Position numbers and translations under genes: made by a program | The notes under the pieces: model-generated | Told to the model about the DNA's origin: nothing | Database searches by the model: none | Seen by the model: only the letters and a program-made list of their open reading frames with translations | Assembly: GCA_035293765.1 (NCBI GenBank) | Contig: DATGMF010000056.1 | Coordinates: 124,001-188,000 of the forward strand | Direction: 5' to 3' | Length of the DNA stretch: 64,000 nt | Source of the DNA: DASRHT01 sp035293765 | GTDB lineage: Bacteria > Chloroflexota > Ktedonobacteria > Ktedonobacterales > Ktedonobacteraceae | Shown here: in pieces, positions 33,456 to 41,856 of the stretch | Position numbering within the stretch: the first letter of the stretch is position 1 | Layout of the letters: the number at the start of each line of letters is the position of its first letter

Positions 33456-33556
33456 GCATTTCCACTTGACATCTTCGGGTGAGATGTCTATACCCCTCTC
33501 ATGGGAAGCAGTGTGAATTGATAGCTGACTCGACTCCGCTTGAGGGTGCTGAATTA
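33456..33556 (+). repeat. Family A promoter-leader repeat, copy 4
   Basis: Plus-strand TTGACA (33466-33471), 17 bp, TATACC (33489-33494), then CTCATGGGAAG and CGCTTGAGGG. The leader frame is broken here (TGA TAG just upstream of the Arg-Leu-Arg codons) and the stem has a mismatch, so this copy seems decayed. It would transcribe antisense to the HTH gene that ends at 33554. Confidence 0.7.
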
Positions 33557-34147
33557 TTCATCCAGCCAGAACTGGCGGTCTGCCCGCGACATCGTGCTGC
33601 GCGCTATGGCTTCGGCGAAACTCTGCTTCTCTGGCCCCTGCTGCTCGCTGTTGGCTGCCGTGCGTGTCTGGCGCCGATTGAGCGTTACGGCGGGCTGGCT
33701 GTTATCTAATAAACTGCCGAACTGGTCGATGCTTACCTGGAAAAATTGGGCCAGGCGCTCCAGTTGACGCTGGCTCAGGCTTATCAGTTCGATTGCTCCA
33801 CCTTCAAACTTGTTCCACACATCAACAGTCAGGCGCAAACCCTTCGCGACGTCTACTTTGCTCATATTGCGACTCTTGCGCAGTTCGCCCAGCGTGGCGA
33901 CCGCTGCCCGCTCCTCAAAAACGCGCTCCAGGGCGCTCTGACAGGCTCGCATGGTTATATCTAGAAGGGACATATCCTGGGGAATGGTCTCTGCTCCGCC
34001 TGTGGCGTAGTAAGCTGCGATAAAGTCGATGAGCGCGGCCTGCTCGCCTGGATGATCTCGCAACAGGCCGAGCTGCGTCTGGACATCGCCCGCCTCTTTC
34101 GCGGCCAACCATTTCATTTTCAATTGCTGCAATTCAGGAGTATTCAT
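33554..34147 (-). CDS. HTH-domain protein paired with a sigma-like factor
   Basis: A 197-residue cytosolic protein of unknown function. Its middle part (about 85-145, LGELRKSRNMSKVDVAKGLRLTVDVWNKFEGG...LERLAQFFQVSIDQF) looks like an XRE/Cro-type helix-turn-helix. The N-terminal ~80 residues are helical (QQLKMKWLAAKEAGDVQTQL...). The C-terminus is charged and probably flexible. It lies 30 bp downstream of the sigma-like gene on the same strand, the position of an anti-sigma factor or co-regulator, but it has no membrane segment. Its last codons overlap family A copy 4. Confidence 0.7.
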   Translation of the reverse strand: MNTPELQQLKMKWLAAKEAGDVQTQLGLLRDHPGEQAALIDFIAAYYATGGAETIPQDMSLLDITMRACQSALERVFEERAAVATLGELRKSRNMSKVDVAKGLRLTVDVWNKFEGGAIELISLSQRQLERLAQFFQVSIDQFGSLLDNSQPAVTLNRRQTRTAANSEQQGPEKQSFAEAIARSTMSRADRQFWLDE

Positions 34148-34177
34148 TATGCTATCTACCTTTCTGCTTTTCGATCC

Positions 34178-34924
34178 TTATTGTTGCTGGATAGCTGGCG
34201 CGTAGCCAGACTGCTGCTCTTTAGCGATGCATTCGCGCAAGTAGCTGCGAGCTCGCTCATAGCGCAAACGTACGGTACGCTCGGTACGCTTACAGACCAC
34301 CGCGATATCATCCCATTTCATCCCCTCAATAGCGCGCAAGACCATGATCAAGCGGTCCAGAGGGTCTTGCAGGTATGTGAGAATACGCTGACTCTCATCT
34401 TCCGCGTGCATTTGTTCATACTGGTCCTGCGGGTCCGCTACATCGGCTACCGGCCCGCCTTCGTCGTTGGACGGAAAGGTTTGCAACGATTCCATCAACG
34501 AGCGTGGCACATGCTGCGGACGCCCCGATGGCCGTCCTTCGTCGTCGCGCCGGTAAATCAATCCTTCCTGGCGCAGGATGCGATTAAACTCGTCCACGCA
34601 CAGGCAGCGCAGGTAATGCACAAAATTTTGCGTCATAAACACTTCGTCCGGGTTCTGGGCCTCACGTAACAGGTGCTCGCCCATGTTCGCAATAGCCTCC
34701 TCGCGCAATTCTGGACGGTGGCGCAATCCCTGGGAATGCCGCTGAAACGCTGGCGCGCAACGGTACAATAGCACTCCACAGAGCCTGCGCACTCCGCCCA
34801 TATCGCCCTTTGCTCGCAAAGAGCGAATCGTTAAAATAAGCTCGATCTCGCTAATCTCGTAGCGCCCCTCCGGCGTCCGACGACTGAGCCGCTCATCGAG
34901 CGTAGGATCACTCAGGTCGATCAT
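34178..34924 (-). CDS. Sigma-70-like factor (region 4 recognised)
   Basis: A 248-residue protein whose last ~55 residues match sigma region 4 (LDRLIMVLRAIEGMKWDDIAVVCKRTERTVRLRYERARSYL), the -35-binding helix-turn-helix. The middle (FVHYLRCLCVDEFNRILRQE) could be a diverged region 2. An acidic linker (DVADPQDQYEQMHAEDES) separates them. ATG 34924 has GGGAG 5 bases upstream; GTG 34936 is an alternative. It is probably an ECF-type or sigma-like regulator acting with the downstream HTH protein. Confidence 0.72.
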   Translation of the reverse strand: MIDLSDPTLDERLSRRTPEGRYEISEIELILTIRSLRAKGDMGGVRRLCGVLLYRCAPAFQRHSQGLRHRPELREEAIANMGEHLLREAQNPDEVFMTQNFVHYLRCLCVDEFNRILRQEGLIYRRDDEGRPSGRPQHVPRSLMESLQTFPSNDEGGPVADVADPQDQYEQMHAEDESQRILTYLQDPLDRLIMVLRAIEGMKWDDIAVVCKRTERTVRLRYERARSYLRECIAKEQQSGYAPAIQQQ

Positions 34925-35281
34925 ATCTTCTCCCACAAGTAGTACTGACTTTGGTGGTTTGCGTTTTCTTCCAGTGTTCCTCTACTACGGTGTTCTTCAT
35001 CAGGATAGAAAAAGCGGAAATAGTTTTTGCTGGCTGTAGCATAGCAGAAACATGCCACAGAGAAAAGTGGGCATTCCCCATCACATGATATGGATGCGAC
35101 GGTGTACAATACAAAATAAAGGTGTCTATCTAATCCCGATTATGAAACGAGCCAAAAAGTATTGTCGAGGTCTTCCACCTCTGATAATACAGGCTTTCTG
35201 TATTCGTAAGAGGGCTGTAATCGACAACATCTAAATACATAGGTAGATAACCGTGAGAAAGAGTGAAAGGAGCTGCACCAG
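34925..35281. other. 357-bp divergent intergenic region
   Basis: Separates the minus-strand sigma-like gene from the small gene at 35282. No frame, hairpin or strong promoter stands out; its position implies divergent promoters for both sides. Confidence 0.4.
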
Positions 35282-35683
35282 GTGCAAAAGCAAAACGTAC
35301 AGGATCTGGTCTCCGAGGAACAAAAAGCGATGCAGCAGAGCATCACGCAAGATCAGCAAAGGGCTCTCCAGGAAGGGATACCGGATGGGCAAAGAGCGAT
35401 TCAGGAAGGAGTGCAGCCTCATTATCCTTCCTGGCCCACTTCCGTGCCGGGTCCCTGGGAAACTCCGCCACCAGAGGGCATGCGACCGGTTGCTAATGCC
35501 ATGCGCCGGGAGCAGGTTCTTGAGATCGCCTACAACCAGGAAACGGGCGAGCCCAGGCTGGATCGCTCTCCCGATGTGACCGGCGGCCAACCCCAGCCCT
35601 ATGCGCAATCTTACGATCAGCAAGAGGTCGCACAACGACAAACCGGCCAGGACCTGCTTGGGAAGCGCAAGCAGAGATTGTAA
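35282..35683 (+). CDS. Small hydrophilic protein, unknown
   Basis: A 133-residue Gln-, Pro- and Glu-rich protein with no membrane segment or known domain. The N-terminal third (QDLVSEEQKAMQQSITQDQQ) may form a helix; the rest (PHYPSWPTSVPGPWETPPPE...) looks disordered. GTG 35282 has AAAGGAG 9 bases upstream, which supports translation. No neighbour on the same strand is close enough to share an operon. Confidence 0.6.
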   Translation: MQKQNVQDLVSEEQKAMQQSITQDQQRALQEGIPDGQRAIQEGVQPHYPSWPTSVPGPWETPPPEGMRPVANAMRREQVLEIAYNQETGEPRLDRSPDVTGGQPQPYAQSYDQQEVAQRQTGQDLLGKRKQRL

Positions 35684-36067
35684 CATATCTTACCTGCCCC
35701 TCATACTAAGCAGCGCGCTTGCAATTGCCAGAGGAATCCCGGCTTCTATAAAGAACCTGAGCATTTGTGTAAATCGACGTACCTGATATGTACTTGAACA
35801 CGCATGCCCAGGTTATTTTTTTGCCTCTATTTTTCCTGTCGAAAATCCACAAACGCATCCATACATATGAGCTCTTTTTTCGAATCCTATGTAGCCTATT
35901 TTGCTATGTATCAGCATGCGTCATTTTAATTCATTGTGTATAGTGCTAATATATGTCTGTTTCCACTTATTTATGTGTAAGACAGCGTATCGCTTGTATA
36001 CACATCAATTACTGGAAAGCGACAGATTGCAGGGGGTCTGCAAGTTGTATATTCGGAAGAGGGTACA
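35684..36067. other. 384-bp AT-rich upstream region
   Basis: No gene seen. It is AT-rich compared with its surroundings and holds TATAGT (35939-35944) without a clear -35; the LysM-CHAP gene promoter is probably here. Confidence 0.35.
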
Positions 36068-36895
36068 TTGCAAACACAACAATACCTCTGGAAGTTTTTC
36101 CAGAAGCATAAAATCGTCAGACTTGTAGCGAAGGTGAGCGTAGTAGCGGTTGGATTATTATTGACAGGAGCAACTATAGGGACAGGTTTGCAGGAGGTGC
36201 AAGCAAACTATTTTAGTAGCTGCCCGGCCAGTGATCATTCATACGTAGTTGCAACGGGGGATACCCTGGGCAAGATTGCCTCCCGTTATGGTATGAGCCA
36301 GGCTGCTCTTGCAGGATATAACCATATCGCCGGCGCTAATTTGATATATACCCACCAGTTAATCTGCATCCCTCACACCAGTGCTGTTTCGGGTCCGCAC
36401 TCGTCCAATACTCAACCAAAGCCAGGTGCTCCGACCCGGTCCTCAAATGGAACTGGTCGAGGCCCTGTCGTGAACACAACCTCTAGTCCTGTCGTGAATA
36501 CAACCTCCAGTCCTGTTGTTACTGCGACAGGCAATGGCCCTGTTGGACATACCAATGTTTTCCCATATGGGGCATGCACATGGTGGGCTGATCAGCGGTA
36601 CTACCAGATACATGGCTTTTTTGTGCCGTGGACGGCGCAAGCGAATGCAGGGCAATGGGTTGCGCGCGCCTATCAGTTTGGCTGGCACGTTTCCAGTGTT
36701 CCGGCGGTTGGAGATATTATGGTACTCCAGCCAGGAGTCCAGGGGGCGTACTGGCTGGGCCACGTCGCGATAGTGGAGCGTGTGCTCAGCAATGGGCATG
36801 TCATTGCGAGTTCAATGAGTTGGGGGAGCCGCCCGTGGGCCGTGACCACCTGGCAATTTACACCCGGCCCTGGCGTGGCATTCGTAACCAGGTAG
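36068..36895 (+). CDS. Secreted LysM-CHAP cell-wall hydrolase
   Basis: A 275-residue exported protein. A signal or anchor segment (about 17-40, VAKVSVVAVGLLLTGATIG), one LysM peptidoglycan-binding domain (58-102, YVVATGDTLGKIASRYGMS), a Ser/Thr/Pro linker with the near repeat NTTSSPVV twice, and a CHAP amidase/peptidase domain (165-275) with Cys170 in YGACTWWA and His232 in LGHVAIVE. It would cut peptidoglycan stem peptides or amide bonds. The start is TTG 36068 with GGAAGAGGG upstream. Monocistronic. Confidence 0.88.
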   Translation: MQTQQYLWKFFQKHKIVRLVAKVSVVAVGLLLTGATIGTGLQEVQANYFSSCPASDHSYVVATGDTLGKIASRYGMSQAALAGYNHIAGANLIYTHQLICIPHTSAVSGPHSSNTQPKPGAPTRSSNGTGRGPVVNTTSSPVVNTTSSPVVTATGNGPVGHTNVFPYGACTWWADQRYYQIHGFFVPWTAQANAGQWVARAYQFGWHVSSVPAVGDIMVLQPGVQGAYWLGHVAIVERVLSNGHVIASSMSWGSRPWAVTTWQFTPGPGVAFVTR

Positions 36896-37019
36896 CATGC
36901 CTTCTTGGCGTCGCTGCACTGTGGCGCCAGGCATAATAAGCGGTTATAGTCAAAGTACAGGACCCCATGCATTTGATGCCGATACTCCATGAAATGTCGG
37001 CATCATTTTTATCAAAATC

Positions 37020-38147
37020 TCATCTTTTACGCATCGGACGCTGTGACGTCAGTGCGAAGTGATCCCAGATGCTGCTTTGCCAGTCGTCAAGGTGCTCCAC
37101 AGTCGAGATCCATTCTGGCAGAGGCGTTAGCAGGTAATTGGCTAGAGCGTTGGCGTACGGCTCGTACATATGCCGCAGTTCGGTAAGCCGTTCTTCCGCC
37201 GTCTCTTCATCGCGAAACTGGATGCCCTCGGCAGCCATTTGCTCCTGTAAACGGGCAAATTCGGTCGATGGTAGCCGGTCTTTTTTAGGCGGAGATGGCT
37301 CCGTCCCAAAACTCTGCGAGAGATCAACCACGGCATGGCGCGCGATGGCAAAGGTAAATTTGCCGGTCTGTTCTGGAATATTGTCCAGTCCAACCATTAC
37401 CAGCGCACAGACATCGAGGATGGTGGTCAGAGCGGCCAGCCACGATTGGCGATCATGCTGGGAGCGGTAATACGATAACACGGGATAGGAGAGATGGCTT
37501 TCCAATAATTCAGCGCACCAGCGTTCCCAGCTCCGCAAAAACGTGACAAACTCTTCTGCATGCAGGTTCTCTCCTAGATGGCGGCGTATAAATTCCGCTG
37601 CCGTGGGAGGGGAGCCTGCTCGCGCATCCAGTAGCGTGATTTCGGCCTCGCGGCGCGAAAACGCCTGGTAGATGATCGGCGCGTAGCCAATCACCAGCGC
37701 CAGGAACCCGAACCCCAGCCCACTTTCTACCACAGTGCAGGCCCTGGCCCATCCCGAACGCGGCACGACATCTCCCAGACCCAGGGTAAAGAATGTTGTG
37801 CCGCTCATATAGAGATCGGTGAGGAAGCCAATCGTTTTCTCGGGCGCGCTAATAACCGAGCCCAGACTCCACTGTAAAAGCGCGAAGGCGATGATCAGCA
37901 TAAGAGCCCAGATGATTAAGAGCAACAATAGCGAAAGTGGCCCATAGAAACTAATAAAATATTCCCTCCGATTGTTTGAGCGCAGCTTACGCGCTATCGC
38001 CGACCAGAGCAGCCAGCTAGTAGCATAAAACAGGCGTGCCAGTCTGAATTTCCGTGCGACGCGCCGCGGCAAAACGACGGTTTCGAAGCAATCTTGCAGA
38101 ATAGTAAAAATCAAAACAATACCGGCTATGGCTGCCAGAACGTTCAT
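37020..38147 (-). CDS. Two-TM potassium-channel-like membrane protein
   Basis: A 375-residue ion-channel-type protein. Membrane segments: the N-terminus (MNVLAAIAGIVLIFTILQ), then PLSLLLLLIIWALMLIIAFA, a pore helix and filter TTFFTLGLGDVVP, then a last helix (VVESGLGFGFLALVIGYAPI). The filter has TLGLGD where classical K+ channels have TVGYGD, so selectivity may differ. The ~220-residue cytosolic C-terminus has no RCK signature that I can recognise. ATG 38147 has AGGAGAG upstream; the frame is open to 38201. Confidence 0.8.
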   Translation of the reverse strand: MNVLAAIAGIVLIFTILQDCFETVVLPRRVARKFRLARLFYATSWLLWSAIARKLRSNNRREYFISFYGPLSLLLLLIIWALMLIIAFALLQWSLGSVISAPEKTIGFLTDLYMSGTTFFTLGLGDVVPRSGWARACTVVESGLGFGFLALVIGYAPIIYQAFSRREAEITLLDARAGSPPTAAEFIRRHLGENLHAEEFVTFLRSWERWCAELLESHLSYPVLSYYRSQHDRQSWLAALTTILDVCALVMVGLDNIPEQTGKFTFAIARHAVVDLSQSFGTEPSPPKKDRLPSTEFARLQEQMAAEGIQFRDEETAEERLTELRHMYEPYANALANYLLTPLPEWISTVEHLDDWQSSIWDHFALTSQRPMRKR

Positions 38148-38238
38148 GGAAGCTCTCCTGTTTAGTGAGATAAGATATCTATCGGCCAAAGTAACACACA
38201 TCGCGGCAAAATAATTCCATCTTCACCGCTGGCACGGA

Positions 38239-38276
38239 GATAAAAAAAGACACCTCGAAAGGCGTCTTTTTTTATC
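38239..38276. terminator. Bidirectional Rho-independent terminator
   Basis: GATAAAAAAAGACACC (38239-38254), TCGAAA loop, GGCGTCTTTTTTTATC (38261-38276). It sits between two minus-strand genes, 43 bp past the stop of the response-regulator gene, with a T-run on both strands. Confidence 0.9.
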
Positions 38277-38318
38277 TATTTACACATAATAGTCATCAAG
38301 CTATCATGAGAGCCCACC

Positions 38319-38717
38319 TCAGGCCAGCAGTTTTTCTACTACCTCTAGAAACTCATCAAGCTCGAACGGCTTGTTCAAGCCTATCAGATTGCGCTTCTTT
38401 ATCTCTTGTTCGGGGAGGTACGCACTCATAATAATGGTAGGCGTATCTGCCAGGTCTTTTGTGGCTTGAAGCCGGTCATACAGTTCAAGGCCGTTAATAT
38501 GAGGAAGCCAGTAATCTGTAATGAATAAACATGGCTTGATGTTGCATGCAACATTAAGGGCCTGCATGCCGTCGGTTACCAGCATCGCGCTATAAGGCGT
38601 CTCCATCGCGAGTGCTTCGACCAGTAAAGTACCGATACTCGTGTCATCTTCTACTACCAGAATCGTTTTGTCATCTATTTTACCCTTAGTCGGGGAAGGG
38701 CTTTCAATGTTCTGCAT
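38319..38717 (-). CDS. Single-domain response regulator
   Basis: Receiver-only protein of 132 residues: acidic pair in VVEDDTS, phospho-acceptor Asp in LFITDYWLP, Thr/Ser position in IIMSAYL and Lys in LNKPF. It lacks an output domain, so it acts by protein contact or in a phosphorelay. No histidine kinase is adjacent. I take ATG 38717 with a G-run upstream; ATG 38732 is also possible. A strong terminator follows. Confidence 0.88.
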   Translation of the reverse strand: MQNIESPSPTKGKIDDKTILVVEDDTSIGTLLVEALAMETPYSAMLVTDGMQALNVACNIKPCLFITDYWLPHINGLELYDRLQATKDLADTPTIIMSAYLPEQEIKKRNLIGLNKPFELDEFLEVVEKLLA

Positions 38718-38786
38718 AACCATACCCCCCATCTCATACAGCTATCAACTGCAACCTCCATGTACACTGCACCTTTCCGCGTTCTG

Positions 38787-38817
38787 TAGGGGCGGGGCTG
38801 GCCTCTGCCCCTACAGA
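38787..38817. repeat. Short GC-rich palindrome (family B-like)
   Basis: TGTAGGGGCGGGGCTGG paired with CTCTGCCCCTACA. It lies in the 540-bp gap 38718-39257, whose only other notable content is the structured leader at 39120-39206. Confidence 0.45.
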
Positions 38818-39119
38818 TTTCTGCGTTAATTTTCATACGTCTTGCAAGATTGCCTGGTTTCGCCCAGAAATTATTTTTTGCTTAATTTTGTATTAGCCTT
38901 TCCTAACTTGTGGCGATGGGCAGAAAAAAGCAAGCCGGACTCGGGTTTTGTTGCGAAGAGACGGGGATACACCGATTCCTGCTTGTTGGAGGGGCATCTG
39001 TGATAAAATGCATTTGGATGTACGTACATATGTGCGTATATCCGTTCGTTGTCACTTCCTATCTCTGCATTCAATATCTACTCTATCAACGTGTAAAGAT
39101 AGGAAAACGAAATCATATA

Positions 39120-39206
39120 CCGTGTCATCAGCATTCTAGCAAGTCTGAGAAAGTCGCCACCTGTTTCTCCGGTTATAAGAGCAGTGGCCTTTCCTTGATG
39201 ACACGG
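39120..39206 (+). ncRNA. Candidate structured leader (pseudoknot inside an 11-bp stem)
   Basis: CCGTGTCATCA (39120-39130) pairs perfectly with TGATGACACGG (39196-39206). Inside, GAGAAA (39147-39152) can pair with TTTCTC (39164-39169) and GCCAC (39156-39160) with GTGGC (39184-39188); the two helices interleave as an H-type pseudoknot with loops of 3, 3 and 14 bases. It ends 51 bp before the start codon of a nucleoside-type binding lipoprotein, so a ligand-sensing leader is plausible. I do not recognise a known riboswitch class. Confidence 0.45.
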
Positions 39207-39257
39207 ACGCACAGGCCCGCTGTGTATATTCTTCCAGTGAAGAAAGGATTAGTAAGA

Positions 39258-40325
39258 ATGGTACGGATGCGAAAGCTGGGAGCCTTGAGTTCTCTTGTCT
39301 CATTGCTCACTCTATTTTCTCTCGTGCTTGCAGCCTGCGGTGGTAGTACCGGTGGCGGTGGCAACCCTCCTGCGAATACCGCGAAGACGGTAGCGTTGGT
39401 GACCGACATTGGCGGCCTCAATGACCAGGGGTTCAACCAGTTGGCTAATACCGGCTACGAGCAAGCCAGGGCCAGGTATGGCTTCCCCCGGGCGGTCATC
39501 GAGACAAAGTCGCAAAGCGATTATGTCAGCAATCTCACGCGCGCGGCGCAAAGCTCAGACCTTGTCATCGGCGTGGGCTTCTTGATGGCAACAGCTCTTG
39601 ATACGGTCGCCAAAGCCAATCCGACGAAAAAGTTCGCTTTGATCGATTCGTGCGCCACCGACGCGCAGGGCAACTGCGATACGCTGCCCAATGTGGCCCC
39701 GCTCTTTTTTAAAGAAGAGCAAGCGGGCTGTCTGGTTGGTGCGGTAGCGGGGCAAATGGAGGCGGATGGCAAGGCGAAGGTGCCGAAGCTGCTCGGTCAC
39801 AATACGATTGCGGCCATCGGCGGCATTAAAATTCCCCCTGTTGATCACTATATTGCCGGTTATAAGTTCTGTGCGCAAAAAGTCAACCCCAACGTCCAGG
39901 TCATTTATAACTACTCACAGAGTTTTGATGATACGGCGAAGTGTAAAGACGTGGCGTTGAGCCAGATTAACCAGCATCAGGCCGATATCATCTTCCAGGT
40001 GGCTGGCGGTTGTGGCATTGGCGCTCTGCAAGCGGCTGATGAGAAGGGCGTTTACGGTATTGGCGTTGATAAAGACCAGGCTTCTGTGAATAAGAGCGTT
40101 GTCACCAGTGCCCTCAAGCGCGTCGATAAAGCGGTATCCAGCACAATTGATACGTTTGAATCTGGCAAGTATACCAATAATCCTCCTGCATTCGACCTGG
40201 CGAGTGACGGTGTGGGCTACGCCACGCCGAGCAGCGATGTGCCTGCCGATGCGAAAGCGGCGGCGGATAACCTGATCGCACAGATCAAATCTGGCGCGTT
40301 CTCTATCCCCAATACGGTCCCGTAG
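39258..40325 (+). CDS. BMP-family substrate-binding lipoprotein (nucleoside ABC importer)
   Basis: Extracytoplasmic binding protein of 355 residues. A lipoprotein signal ends SLVLAACGG. The mature part has the Bmp/PnrA pattern: VALVTDIGGLNDQGFNQLA, SDYVSNLTRAA, LVIGVGFLMATAL, KFALIDS, FKEEQAGCLVGAVAG and GIGVDKDQ. Members bind purine or other nucleosides. ATG 39258 has AGAAAGGA 9 bases upstream; the frame is open back to 38910 but only because of chance. It leads the importer genes, but a 197-bp gap with a 21-bp stem and a promoter separates it from the permeases. Confidence 0.93.
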   Translation: MVRMRKLGALSSLVSLLTLFSLVLAACGGSTGGGGNPPANTAKTVALVTDIGGLNDQGFNQLANTGYEQARARYGFPRAVIETKSQSDYVSNLTRAAQSSDLVIGVGFLMATALDTVAKANPTKKFALIDSCATDAQGNCDTLPNVAPLFFKEEQAGCLVGAVAGQMEADGKAKVPKLLGHNTIAAIGGIKIPPVDHYIAGYKFCAQKVNPNVQVIYNYSQSFDDTAKCKDVALSQINQHQADIIFQVAGGCGIGALQAADEKGVYGIGVDKDQASVNKSVVTSALKRVDKAVSSTIDTFESGKYTNNPPAFDLASDGVGYATPSSDVPADAKAAADNLIAQIKSGAFSIPNTVP

Positions 40326-40342
40326 GGGGCGAGCCGCGTAGA

Positions 40343-40397
40343 AGAGAAGTCGTATATTGCATATCAAAGCAACAAATATGCAATATATGATTTCTCT
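40343..40397 (+). other. 21-bp stem-loop after the binding-protein gene
   Basis: Bases 40343-40363 pair with 40377-40397 along 21 positions (two G-U pairs) around a 13-base loop; the outer part is AGAGAAGTC with GATTTCTCT. It could stabilise or terminate the binding-protein mRNA so that the lipoprotein is made in excess over the membrane subunits, as in other importers. There is no T-run. Confidence 0.6.
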
Positions 40398-40419
40398 TTG
40401 CCTCCAGGAAATAGTCCAC

Positions 40420-40448
40420 TTGTTTCTCTCTAGCGCCGATGCTATGAT
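40420..40448 (+). promoter_or_regulatory. Promoter for the permease/ATPase genes
   Basis: TTGTTT (40420-40425), 17 bp, TATGAT (40443-40448) with TGC before it (extended -10). It lies 74 bp before the first permease start. Confidence 0.45.
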
Positions 40449-40522
40449 AGATTGACGGTTTTATGGCCTTCCTATGGGATGGACGGAAGGAAGACACTAC
40501 TTTTCGCACAGGAGGAGCTGGT

Positions 40523-41854
40523 ATGGCTGCGCCAACGGTGCAACACGGGACCCCCTCGCCCAGATCGAAAATTGCCTTATGGACTCATAAATTACAAATG
40601 GCCCTCGGTCGTCCGCTGTTCGCGGTGCTGCTGGCGCTGCTCGCCGGGAGCATCATTATTATGATCACCTCCCCAGGCTCGTTGGTGGATCGCTTTACGA
40701 GTGTGGTTGCAGCTTACCAGAATCTCTATGCGGGCTCTTTTGGCAATCTTCAAAGCACTTCATATTCGCTGGTGAATGTGACTTCCCTTATTTTTGCGGG
40801 CCTTTCCGTGGCAATCGCTTTCCGCGCCGGGCTATTCAATATTGGCGCAGCCGGGCAGCTCACGGTGGGGGCGGTGGTTGCCGGTATTATTGGCATTCGG
40901 CTGCCCACCTGGCCGGGCTGGCTCCTGATTCCGTTGATGATTATCGCCAGCATCCTGGCCGGAGCGATCTGGGGCGGCATTGTTGGCGTCCTCAAAGCCT
41001 GGCGCGGCGCTCACGAGGTCGTGACGACCATTATGCTCAACTGGATCGCTTTTTTTGTGGCGGCCTATCTAATCGATGGTCCCTTTCAAGCTCCCCACCT
41101 CTCCGAACAGACGGTTCCTTTACCTCCACAGGCAACGCTTCCTTCGCTTGCAGTACTCTATAATCAAACGCTGGGCACGTTTCTTCCCCAGATTGCCTCA
41201 CCGAGCAGCTACACGGTCGATGTCAGCCTGATCCTGGCTTTGCTGACTCTTGTCGTCTACTGGTTTATTACCGCGCGCACAACCTTTGGCTATGAACTGC
41301 GCGTGATCGGGCAAAATCCTAAAGCAGCGAGGTATGCGGGTATCTCGATTAAAAAAAATATGGTGCTGACGATGGCCCTGTCTGGAGCTTTTGCCGCGCT
41401 GGCAGGCTCCCTGCACCTGATGGGACAGGCTCCCTATCAATTGATCGGCCCTTCCTTTAGCACCGATACCACTGGATTTGATGCCATCGGCGTTGCTCTG
41501 CTCGGACGCACAACATCGATAGGTATTCTGCTCGCAGGGTTGCTCTTTGGCGGGCTGCAACAGGCGGGACCTTATATGGAGCTCTTCGCCCATATCCCGG
41601 GCGATCTGGTCCTGATTATTCAAGCCCTGGTGCTTTTCAGTATCGCTACCGAGTTCTTGCCCGCCATCCAGCGCGCCTTGCCAGCATGGGCGCGTCTGGG
41701 CCGTAAGCCTTCGCTGGTGCCGGATATCATGGGGCATACAGTGATCGATCTGCCCGCAAAAGATGAGCAAGCATCACAAGATATGGAACCAGGCAGCGTT
41801 GTGGATGAGGATATGATACAGCCGACGGCCACGCCTGGAAGTCAGGAGGACTGA
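40523..41854 (+). CDS. Nucleoside ABC importer permease 1
   Basis: A 443-residue integral membrane protein of the BPD_transp_2/NupP-YufP type. Hydrophobic segments run from ~35 to ~390, with GLSVAIAFRAGLFNIGAAGQ (the conserved FNIG.AGQ motif) and the ALSGAFAALAGSLHLMG region. A ~45-residue cytosolic tail is acidic. ATG 40523 has GGAGGAG 5 bases upstream; ATG 40463 would add 20 residues without support. The next permease starts 2 bp after its stop. Confidence 0.9.
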   Translation: MAAPTVQHGTPSPRSKIALWTHKLQMALGRPLFAVLLALLAGSIIIMITSPGSLVDRFTSVVAAYQNLYAGSFGNLQSTSYSLVNVTSLIFAGLSVAIAFRAGLFNIGAAGQLTVGAVVAGIIGIRLPTWPGWLLIPLMIIASILAGAIWGGIVGVLKAWRGAHEVVTTIMLNWIAFFVAAYLIDGPFQAPHLSEQTVPLPPQATLPSLAVLYNQTLGTFLPQIASPSSYTVDVSLILALLTLVVYWFITARTTFGYELRVIGQNPKAARYAGISIKKNMVLTMALSGAFAALAGSLHLMGQAPYQLIGPSFSTDTTGFDAIGVALLGRTTSIGILLAGLLFGGLQQAGPYMELFAHIPGDLVLIIQALVLFSIATEFLPAIQRALPAWARLGRKPSLVPDIMGHTVIDLPAKDEQASQDMEPGSVVDEDMIQPTATPGSQED

Positions 41855-41856
41855 AG

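Noticed and set aside
36440..36520. CRISPR-like short repeats
   Set aside because: The repeat encodes NTTSSPVV within the LysM-CHAP linker, only two copies, in frame; it is a protein-level repeat.
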